A DNA stretch of 20,797 nt from a virus: positions 1-20,797 of the IMG/VR virus record IMGVR_UViG_3300009375_000044; one strand, given 5' to 3'. Made by a program: the position numbers and the translations under genes. This document shows, in pieces, positions 15,154 to 20,797 of this stretch. How positions within the stretch are numbered: position 1 is the stretch's first letter; each line of letters starts with the position of its first letter. The notes under the pieces are model-generated. The model made no database searches, had not been told where the DNA came from, and saw only the letters and a list, made by a program, of their open reading frames with translations.

Positions 15154-16483
15154 TGAAGAATATTGTAGAAAGGTATTGCCTTATGTTAAGAGTGATTATT
15201 TTAGTGAAGATAAATATAGAACCTTATATGATATAATTGATAATTATTTTGAACATTATAATAATGTTCCAACTACAAATGCTTTACGGATTAGTTTAGA
15301 TTCTGTTAATATAAACGATAATTTGTATAGTAATGTGGTTAGTGTTGTTGAAGTATTAGATGAATATATTAAAGAGGATTTGGAATATGTAGTTAATACT
15401 ACGGAAGATTGGTGTCAAGAACGAGCTTTATACAATGCTGTTTTGGAGTCAATTAGTATAATTGATGGTGATGGTGAAAAGGATAAAGGACAACTGCCAA
15501 AGATATTGAGTGATGCTTTGGCAGTTTCATTTGATAATAATGTTGGGCATGATTTCATAGATGATTATAAGAAACGATTTGATTTTTATAATGAAAAGGA
15601 AGAAAAAATCCCATTTCATTTAGATAAATTTAATAAGATAACTAATGGTGGTGTACCAAGAAAGACCTTAAATATTGCAATGGCAGGAACTGGTGTTGGG
15701 AAATCTTTATTTATGTGTGATCTTGCTGCTTCTCATATGATGGGTGGGTATAATGTATTATATATTACATTGGAGATGTCGGAAGAAAAAATTGCTGAAC
15801 GTGTTGACACTAATTTATTGGACATTCCAATACATCAATTGAAGGAACTTAGTTTTGATGTATATACTAAACGCATTGACCGTGTTAAGAAAAAGAGTAC
15901 GGGTAGGTTGATAATAAAAGAATATCCAACTGCATCTGCGTCGGTTAGTCATTTTAATCATTTGTTAAATGAGTTATGGATTAAGAATACATTTAAACCG
16001 GATGTTATTTTTATAGACTATTTGAATATATGTAGTTCTTCTAGATTGAAGAATGGTAGTAATGTAAATTCGTACACTTTAATTAAATCAATAGCAGAAG
16101 AAGTGCGTGGTCTTGCGGTAGAACATAACGTTCCAATATTTAGTGCTACTCAAGTTAATAGACAAGGATTTGTATCTTCTGATATTGGTTTAGAAGATAC
16201 GTCAGAGAGTTTTGGATTACCGGCTACGGCTGATTTGATGTTTGCGTTAATGTCTAATGATGAATTAGAACAAATGAATCAGATTATGGTGAAACAATTA
16301 AAGAATAGATATAATGATCCCAATGTAACCAAGCGGTTTGTTGTTGGGATTGATAAATCTAAAATGAGGTTATATGATGTGTCTGATAATGCACAATCAA
16401 CTATAACTAATGAAACAAGTAGTAATGATGTTGCGACTAAGAATTTTAATAAACGTATAGGAAATGTGGAGATAGTATTATGA
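15110..16483 (+). CDS. gp41: gp41 replicative DNA helicase (DnaB family)
   Basis: gp41 is the hexameric 5'-3' helicase of the T4-type primosome and works with primase gp61. The 457-residue product (T4: 475) matches throughout: the N-terminal KVLPYVKSDYFS, ALAVSFDNNVGHDFIDDYKKR, Walker A AGTGVGKS (192-199), YITLEMSEEKIAERVD (the catalytic Glu region), Walker B VIFIDYLNIC with D303, and SATQVNRQ with ESFGLPATADLM. The C-terminal KQLKNRYNDP region is followed by a shorter polar tail than in T4. ATG 15110 lies inside the upstream gene and has GAGAG at 15100-15104; a later ATG at 15128 is possible but would shorten the conserved N-terminus. The stop overlaps the next gene (ATGA). Confidence 0.97.
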   Translation: MSLTELMILKNLTHNEEYCRKVLPYVKSDYFSEDKYRTLYDIIDNYFEHYNNVPTTNALRISLDSVNINDNLYSNVVSVVEVLDEYIKEDLEYVVNTTEDWCQERALYNAVLESISIIDGDGEKDKGQLPKILSDALAVSFDNNVGHDFIDDYKKRFDFYNEKEEKIPFHLDKFNKITNGGVPRKTLNIAMAGTGVGKSLFMCDLAASHMMGGYNVLYITLEMSEEKIAERVDTNLLDIPIHQLKELSFDVYTKRIDRVKKKSTGRLIIKEYPTASASVSHFNHLLNELWIKNTFKPDVIFIDYLNICSSSRLKNGSNVNSYTLIKSIAEEVRGLAVEHNVPIFSATQVNRQGFVSSDIGLEDTSESFGLPATADLMFALMSNDELEQMNQIMVKQLKNRYNDPNVTKRFVVGIDKSKMRLYDVSDNAQSTITNETSSNDVATKNFNKRIGNVEIVL

Positions 16484-17223
16484 GTAAAAAGGATGTAGAG
16501 ACAGTTGAAGTTGAAGTTGAAGAAAGTGTTGAACCAACCCTTGAGTTGGAAGATATAACAGAAGATTCTACTGAAAGTAAAGATGATTTTGTAGTTATTG
16601 AACCTGATATGAATAAGGCTTTTATTACTGTATATGAAAATGCGGTGGATGATGAATGGTGTGATAAGGTTGTTAAGTTTTTTGATGAAAATGAAGATAG
16701 ACAACAATTGACCGAACATGAGGATTATAGATGTTTTAAAGAAGTTAATTTATTTGATGAAGAACTGGTTAAGGGGTCTAAACCGACTACTGACTCGTCT
16801 AAATTATCGGTTGAATTTATGCATAAAATTTATGATTATATTGAGAGTTATCGTAGATTTTATAACATATCATTTTTTCCATCTAATGCTGCGTGTGAGG
16901 AAATTCGTATAAAGAAGTATGAACATAAAGAAAATCATTTTTTTAATTATCATGTTGACGTTGGTGACCATGCATCTGCAAGAAGGTTTTTGGTTATATT
17001 GTTATATTTAAATGATGTTGAAGAAGGTGGACAAACGGTGTTCCCTGAATATGGCATTACTATACCTGCTAAAAAAGGGAGTATTGCTATATTTCCTCCA
17101 TTTTGGACACACCCGCATTTAGGAGAACAACCTAAATCCAATGATAAATATATTATGGGTACATATATGCATTATTTAGATGGTTCTATTGAAGAAGTTG
17201 ATGAAACGTCTGAGAAAGAATAG
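16480..17223 (+). CDS. 2-oxoglutarate/Fe(II)-dependent oxygenase (prolyl 4-hydroxylase-like)
   Basis: A 247-residue non-haem iron oxygenase. The iron ligands are visible as HVD (H158, D160) in FFNYHVDVGDHASARRFLV and a distal histidine in FWTHPHLGEQP (H213 by alignment with phage relatives, H211 the alternative). K223 in SNDKYIMGTYMHY is the likely 2-oxoglutarate-binding base. The core YLNDVEEGGQTVFPEYG is typical of the P4H-like family common in T4-like cyanophages. The first 42 residues are a very acidic extension that starts with three GTTGAA hexamers in tandem (16504-16521) and is probably disordered. The substrate, protein, nucleic acid or small molecule, is unknown. It is coupled to gp41 by an ATGA overlap. 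Confidence 0.9.
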   Translation: MSKKDVETVEVEVEESVEPTLELEDITEDSTESKDDFVVIEPDMNKAFITVYENAVDDEWCDKVVKFFDENEDRQQLTEHEDYRCFKEVNLFDEELVKGSKPTTDSSKLSVEFMHKIYDYIESYRRFYNISFFPSNAACEEIRIKKYEHKENHFFNYHVDVGDHASARRFLVILLYLNDVEEGGQTVFPEYGITIPAKKGSIAIFPPFWTHPHLGEQPKSNDKYIMGTYMHYLDGSIEEVDETSEKE

Positions 17224-17645
17224 TGTATACCTATAATGCCATTTTAAAACGCATTGTTGACGGTGATACATTAGATGCTTATATTGATTTAGGATTTGAT
17301 GTATCAGTTACAAAACGAATTAGATTAATGTTTATTGATACGGCAGAGTCAAGGACTAAGTTTCTTGAAGAAAAGGAATTGGGGATAGCTGCCAAACATC
17401 GTTTATATGAGATAATAGATGAGAACGATGGTGAGTTTATTATAAAATCTCATGGTGTTGGTAAGTATGGTAGAGTACTAGGTGAGTTGTTTATAACAGA
17501 ATCTGATGATAGAAGTATTAATGATACTCTTGTTATGGAAGGATTTGCCGTGCCATATGATGGTGGATCGAAGATGGAAACGGATGAAAAGTGGGATATG
17601 TTGCAACGTAATCGAAAGATGTTTATTGAAAGTAGATTGGAGTAA
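17223..17645 (+). CDS. Staphylococcal nuclease-like (thermonuclease) protein
   Basis: A 140-residue SNase-fold protein. It begins YNAILKRIVDGDTLDAYIDL and has RIRLMFIDTAESR, then GKYGRVLGEL and NDTLVMEGFAVPYDG, all in the order of the family. The catalytic set appears complete: R34, D39, E42 and R84, with DTAE in place of the usual DTPE. There is no signal peptide, so it should act inside the cell, cutting DNA or RNA with calcium. The start is GTG at 17223, overlapping the upstream stop by one base, with GAGAAAG upstream. It forms a tight pair with the GIY-YIG-type protein that follows. Phage SNase proteins occur in other T4-like marine phages; a role in host DNA degradation is possible but not shown. 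Confidence 0.88.
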   Translation: MYTYNAILKRIVDGDTLDAYIDLGFDVSVTKRIRLMFIDTAESRTKFLEEKELGIAAKHRLYEIIDENDGEFIIKSHGVGKYGRVLGELFITESDDRSINDTLVMEGFAVPYDGGSKMETDEKWDMLQRNRKMFIESRLE

Positions 17646-17956
17646 TGTATTACTATTATATAATAAAGATACATGATAGTAGAGTCAAGGTTGGTATCAC
17701 AAAGAACACAGACCAACGGATTAAGTCATATAGAACTAGTGATCCAACCTTGAGTTATTATAAAATTTATGAACTTGATATTGAAAAGAAAGATATTTTT
17801 TCTTTAGAAAAAACAATATTAAATGAATTAAAAAGATGGTTCACTTGTAGGTCTGAGACTATAGAATCTAGTAATATTGAGAATGTAGAAATTATTGTAG
17901 ATGGACTTATGGAAGAACTATATCATGAAAAAGATAAATATATATTTAATAAGTAG
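17645..17956 (+). CDS. T5orf172/MUG113-type GIY-YIG superfamily protein
   Basis: A 103-residue small nuclease-like protein. The GIY-YIG core is recognisable in its T5orf172 form: an N-terminal strand YYYYIIKI, then RVKVGITKNTDQRIKSYRTS with R25 as the likely catalytic arginine, YYKIYELD, and LEKTILNELKRWFTCRSETI with E71 as the likely metal ligand. It is a single domain without any DNA-recognition module, so it may be a degraded or free-standing homing endonuclease or a DNA-processing enzyme. The ATG overlaps the SNase stop by one base, so the two are probably co-translated. Whether it is active cannot be told from sequence. Confidence 0.75.
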   Translation: MYYYYIIKIHDSRVKVGITKNTDQRIKSYRTSDPTLSYYKIYELDIEKKDIFSLEKTILNELKRWFTCRSETIESSNIENVEIIVDGLMEELYHEKDKYIFNK

Positions 17957-17964
17957 GAATTAAC

Positions 17965-18384
17965 ATGGTTAATGAATATAAATATGATGAGATAGATTTC
18001 GGATTTACAGCAGTAGATGAAGAAGAATTGGTTAGTATAAAATCAACAAATGATGAAGTTTCAAAAAAGATAGATACTACTAATGTGGAAGTAAAACATG
18101 TATTAGAGAAGATGGATGTTTTTCTGGAGAAACAAAATGATGTATTGCGTGAATTATTATCTACAAAACAATTGTATGAAGATAAATCTAGTAGTATGGA
18201 TATAAGTAAAGAAGTGGTAGAGGATAAACTATTGCAAGTTGAACGTATGATTATGCCTTTATTATATAATTTAATGAAGAATGATGATAAAGATTATATT
18301 TATTGGCCAAATCGTGAAGTAATAATAAAAAAACAGATTGACGATATATTGTTATTAACTGGTGGGGATAGCGATAATGAGTAA
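17965..18384 (+). CDS. Conserved-looking helical protein of unknown function with a YWPNR motif
   Basis: A 139-residue protein whose middle (about residues 28-75, many E, K, L, V in heptad-like spacing) should form a coiled coil. The N-terminus EYKYDEIDFGFTAVDEEEL and the C-terminal block MPLLYNLMKNDDKDYIYWPN followed by REVIIKKQIDDILLLT look strongly conserved; I recall the same YIYWPNR pattern in proteins of marine T4-like phages whose role is unknown. AGGA precedes the ATG. The 3' end overlaps the nucleotidyltransferase gene by 8 bases. The acidic last residues DSDNE carry no visible motif. Confidence 0.75.
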   Translation: MVNEYKYDEIDFGFTAVDEEELVSIKSTNDEVSKKIDTTNVEVKHVLEKMDVFLEKQNDVLRELLSTKQLYEDKSSSMDISKEVVEDKLLQVERMIMPLLYNLMKNDDKDYIYWPNREVIIKKQIDDILLLTGGDSDNE

Positions 18385-19144
18385 AGAAATTACCTTTTCA
18401 TTTGGTAGATTGAATCCACCAACAACAGGACACGGTAAATTATTAGATGCGTTGGCGTCTGTGTCTTCTGGTGAATATAGAATGTATTTATCAAAGAGTC
18501 ATGATTCTAAGAAAAACCCACTTTCATTGAAAGATAAGGTTAAATTTATAAAGAAAATGTTTCCAAAACATTCTAAAAGTATTATTAATGATGATAATAT
18601 ACGTAATGTTTTTGATATTTTAGTTAAATTATATGATGATGGTTTTAATAATGTTGTTATGGTTGTTGGTTCTGACCGTGTTAATGAATTTAAAATGTTA
18701 ATGGATAAGTATAATGATATTAAGTCTAGACATGGGTATTATAATTTTACAAGTATTGAAGTGAAATCTGCTGGAAAACGTGATCCGGATTCGGATGGAG
18801 TGATTGGTATGTCAGCTTCGAAGATGAGAGTTGCCGCAGTTTCTAATGATTATGATAATTTTAAAAAAGGATTACCGTCAAACTTTAAGGATGGTAAATT
18901 ATTATTTGATACCATTAGAAAAAATATGAATGTGGAAGAACATGTATTTGATTTTCTGCAAGGTGGTGATATGTTAAGTGAGTATTTTGATTGTGTGGAT
19001 TCGTATGATATGATAGATTCAACACAAGATAATATATCTGAGTATTTTATTATTGAAGAGTTATATAAATATAACAGTTACTTGAACGAAAAGTCAACTA
19101 AATTTAAAAATTTAAAAGAAATAGGAGAAAAAAATGTCAGTTAA
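18377..19144 (+). CDS. Nucleotidyltransferase of the HxGH family (NMN adenylyltransferase-like)
   Basis: A 255-residue protein whose first 150 residues carry the nucleotidyltransferase alpha/beta-phosphodiesterase signatures. The nucleotide-binding loop is FGRLNPPTTGH (9-19), where TTGH replaces HxGH, and a late SASKMR (146-151) stands for the ISxTxxR motif. VVMVVGSDRVNEF is the central strand and SDR loop typical of NMN/nicotinate adenylyltransferases. The last 80-90 residues (MNVEEHVFDFLQGGDML...) are an extra helical region with no recognised domain. The ATG at 18377 has GGTGGGG at 18361-18367; a GTG at 18362 would overlap that site. Substrate may be NMN, but transfer to another phosphate is possible. 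Confidence 0.8.
   Translation: MSKEITFSFGRLNPPTTGHGKLLDALASVSSGEYRMYLSKSHDSKKNPLSLKDKVKFIKKMFPKHSKSIINDDNIRNVFDILVKLYDDGFNNVVMVVGSDRVNEFKMLMDKYNDIKSRHGYYNFTSIEVKSAGKRDPDSDGVIGMSASKMRVAAVSNDYDNFKKGLPSNFKDGKLLFDTIRKNMNVEEHVFDFLQGGDMLSEYFDCVDSYDMIDSTQDNISEYFIIEELYKYNSYLNEKSTKFKNLKEIGEKNVS
19074..19081 (+). promoter_or_regulatory. Possible T4-type late promoter box TATAAATA
   Basis: An exact TATAAATA, 52 bases before the ATG of the 66-residue gene and inside the 3' end of the nucleotidyltransferase gene. Several such octamers are expected by chance in DNA this AT-rich, so support is weak. Confidence 0.2.
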
Positions 19145-19334
19145 AATAGATCCACCAAAGTGGTGTTCGGATGCAGTACCTAGTAATGAGGGTTGGAGAC
19201 ACCCCAGAACTAATGAATTATTAATTTCTCGTAAAGGATTATTAGATCTTGTTAATACAGAGAAAGTTGTTGAGACTGTAGAAAAAGTAAAGAAAAAACC
19301 TAAACCCTCTAAAAAAACAGTTAAAAAAGATTGA
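19134..19334 (+). CDS. Small protein with PKWC...GW.HP motif and lysine-rich tail, unknown function
   Basis: A 66-residue protein in two parts. Residues 6-39 (DPPKWCSDAVPSNEGWRHPR, then TNELLISRKGLL) look conserved in T4-like marine phages by memory. Residues 46-66 are almost all K, V, E and P (VEKVKKKPKPSKKTVKKD), a basic disordered tail that could bind nucleic acid or DNA-bound proteins. AGGAG at 19121-19125 precedes the ATG, which overlaps the nucleotidyltransferase gene by 11 bases. Function unknown. Confidence 0.65.
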   Translation: MSVKIDPPKWCSDAVPSNEGWRHPRTNELLISRKGLLDLVNTEKVVETVEKVKKKPKPSKKTVKKD

Positions 19335-19357
19335 AATATTATTTAATAGTTTAATGT

Positions 19358-19738
19358 ATGTTTGAAATTTTAAATGATAAAAATATAGTTATATATCAGA
19401 TGAGGTCGTATGTTAATTATAATTGTCATACGTTGGAAGAGTTTACGGATGATATGAAACGATTTGAGTATATTAAACGATTATTTTATAGGTATCATAA
19501 TCGTGGTATTCTTAAAGAGAGATTAATATTGAATCATTTAATAGTATTGTATAATGTTTTAGATGGCGAACCGTGTACTAGATTATTGTTTTTTAAGATT
19601 GATGGGGAATATCATTATATTTTGAAAACATTTTTATTATTTATAGACAGGTTGCCCACAAGGGTTGATGTGGATGGTGTTAATATAAAAACTATTAATG
19701 CTGACCCATATATATATACAAAGTTAAAGGAGATATAA
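19358..19738 (+). CDS. Conserved-looking protein of unknown function (DUF7207-like)
   Basis: A 126-residue protein. The central block FTDDMKRFEYIKRLFYRYHN, then RGILKERLILNHLIVLYNVL, and LLFFKIDGEYHYILKTFLLF resembles a family of small T4-like phage proteins I recall under the name DUF7207. No catalytic residues can be picked out; it is mostly helical and hydrophobic without being a membrane protein. No good ribosome-binding site precedes ATG 19358, but no better in-frame start exists. The stop overlaps the next start by one base (TAATG). The family name is from memory and should be checked. Confidence 0.7.
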   Translation: MFEILNDKNIVIYQMRSYVNYNCHTLEEFTDDMKRFEYIKRLFYRYHNRGILKERLILNHLIVLYNVLDGEPCTRLLFFKIDGEYHYILKTFLLFIDRLPTRVDVDGVNIKTINADPYIYTKLKEI

Positions 19739-20406
19739 TGTCGGCAATGATAGATGGTTATATATCATATAAGTTTTTGAGAATTTTGACTACACCATGG
19801 CATAAACAAGAAGCTTATAAACATGGTATTATTGATAAGAATGGTAAAAATTTGAGGACTAGTAAAACTTTAAAGACCAAAAAGGAAAAGGAGTCATATA
19901 CACTTCTTCATAGATTGGTATTTAATATAAAACGTATATTGTCTAAAATTCCGGGTGGTGGTAGTCAAATAGCATCATATGTTGCTGCTTTTGCATTAAT
20001 TCGTGAGAGTGAGTTGTCGGATGAAAGTCAAAGGATACTTAAAGGTTGTTTGATTGAGTATGTTAATGTTATGGAATTTGATAATTGTGAAAAGAAATGT
20101 ATTGATGAGAATTTTGCAAATGCTATTGGACCTATTGGATCATCTGGAGAGACTAGTAATTTTGCAGGGTTGGGGAAAACTCCCCCATTTAAATTTGGTG
20201 GGTTTGCAGTATATCCTGTAAAATTTGATACATATGTCAATTTGATGAAAGGTAAGAAGAAGTATGCGAGATGGAAGAATTATATGTCGTCAGAAGAGTC
20301 AAAGGATGTTAGGAAGTATATTAAAAATAACCCAAAAAAGAATGTTGTGATTCAGGATGATACTTATGGTAATATGATGATATTATATAGACATAATGAG
20401 GTGTAA
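19738..20406 (+). CDS. Conserved-looking protein of unknown function upstream of primase
   Basis: A 222-residue protein. The N-terminal half (FLRILTTPWHKQEAYKHGII, DKNGKNLRTSKTLKTKKEK, SYTLLHRLVFNIKRILSKIP) is basic and helical and resembles, from memory, proteins of unknown role in marine T4-like phages. The second half has SSGETSNFAGLGKTPPFKFG followed by GFAVYPV and ends in a small strand-rich segment (NVVIQDDTYGNMMILYRH). AAGGAG at 19727-19732 gives strong support to ATG 19738. It lies directly before gp61 and after a string of small unknown genes. Virion or replication roles are both possible; nothing decides between them. Confidence 0.7.
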   Translation: MSAMIDGYISYKFLRILTTPWHKQEAYKHGIIDKNGKNLRTSKTLKTKKEKESYTLLHRLVFNIKRILSKIPGGGSQIASYVAAFALIRESELSDESQRILKGCLIEYVNVMEFDNCEKKCIDENFANAIGPIGSSGETSNFAGLGKTPPFKFGGFAVYPVKFDTYVNLMKGKKKYARWKNYMSSEESKDVRKYIKNNPKKNVVIQDDTYGNMMILYRHNEV

Positions 20407-20434
20407 TTTATTTAATATGATGTGAGGTGGTGAT

Positions 20435-20797
20435 ATGAGTTATATAGATAATTCTTATATTATGAGAATGTCTTATAAGTTTGATATGTTTGTGAAGAAA
20501 AAGGATAATTTGTACAATTTTAGATGTCCATTATGTGGTGACTCTAAGAAAAATAAAACAAAATCTAGAGGGTTTTTATATTTAAAAAAGAATAATTATT
20601 TTTATATGTGTCATAATTGTGGTGCATCAATGAATTTTAAGAATTTTATTAAGATGATTGATAAACCTTTGTATGATGAATATGTTATGGAATTGTGGAA
20701 GTATGGTAAGAGTTTATCGGATAAGGTAAAGAAATCCGATGACCCTGAATATAATATGAATTTTTCTTATAATAGGAAAAGAAGACGTTTTGATTAT
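20435..20797 (+). CDS. gp61: gp61 DNA primase, N-terminal part (3' end outside the window)
   Basis: The first 121 codons of the T4-type primase, which makes RNA primers for lagging-strand synthesis with gp41. The N-terminal zinc-binding domain is complete: FRCPLCGDSKKNKTKSRGFL and YMCHNCGASMNF supply C31, C34, C59 and C62 (H60 is also possible). T4 gp61 has the same FRCPICGDS start. The catalytic TOPRIM-like region lies beyond the window edge. ATG 20435 is preceded by GAGGTGGTGA at 20424-20433, a very good ribosome-binding site. The coding frame is open to base 20797. Confidence 0.93.
   Translation, partial: MSYIDNSYIMRMSYKFDMFVKKKDNLYNFRCPLCGDSKKNKTKSRGFLYLKKNNYFYMCHNCGASMNFKNFIKMIDKPLYDEYVMELWKYGKSLSDKVKKSDDPEYNMNFSYNRKRRRFDY

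Noticed and set aside
18362-18376. GTG at 18362 as start of the nucleotidyltransferase
   Set aside because: It overlaps the GGTGGGG ribosome-binding site of ATG 18377, and the conserved sequence begins after the ATG.
20171-20187. TGGGG/CCCCA hairpin in the 222-residue gene
   Set aside because: Only 5 bp with no T run after it; too weak to call a terminator or regulatory stem.
1-20797. tRNA genes, CRISPR arrays, insertion sequences or integration genes
   Set aside because: Reading through the sequence showed no cloverleaf in the gaps, no regularly spaced repeats, and no transposase or integrase.

Overview
The window is a continuous stretch of a T4-like myovirus genome (tailed phage, Caudoviricetes). 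It is AT-rich, and every gene I accept lies on the + strand. The gene order is capsid (gp23), a tail protein in the gp3 position, uvsY, uvsW, gp55, gp47, gp46, gp45, gp44, gp62, regA, gp43, uvsX, gp41, an accessory cassette, and gp61. From memory this is the arrangement of marine T4-like phages (cyanophages and relatives) rather than of coliphage T4. No photosynthesis gene or other host marker is present, so the host cannot be named.

Left part (1-3923): the C-terminal two thirds of the major capsid protein ends at a clear rho-independent terminator. A T4-type late promoter box (TATAAATA) follows, then a tail structural protein, the recombination mediator UvsY, the helicase UvsW and a small Sm-like protein, mostly joined by 4-base stop/start overlaps.

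Centre (3924-16483): a consensus sigma70 promoter overlapped by an operator-like palindrome precedes the late sigma factor gp55. The Mre11/Rad50-type nuclease gp47/gp46 follows. A second consensus promoter precedes a small basic protein. Then come the sliding clamp gp45, the clamp loader gp44/gp62, the translational repressor RegA, three small genes (Hc1-like, unknown, Sm-like), DNA polymerase gp43, recombinase UvsX, an acidic protein of unknown function and the replicative helicase gp41. This is essentially a whole T4-type replisome plus recombination-dependent replication machinery, coupled to late transcription through gp55 and gp45.

Right part (16480-20797): between helicase and primase sits a dense cassette. 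It holds a 2-oxoglutarate/Fe(II) oxygenase, a staphylococcal-nuclease-like protein, a T5orf172-type GIY-YIG protein, a coiled protein of unknown function, an NMN-adenylyltransferase-like nucleotidyltransferase and three unknown proteins. It ends in the 5' part of primase gp61, cut by the window edge.

The most notable non-coding signals are a perfect 16-bp hairpin inside a small gene upstream of gp43 (10612-10650), the palindrome-covered promoter in front of gp55, and an apparent change of GC skew at that same promoter, which makes 3924-4042 a candidate origin. Two diverged Sm-like paralogues in one replication region are the best protein-level lead. No tRNA, CRISPR array, insertion sequence or gene-free stretch longer than about 120 bases was seen.
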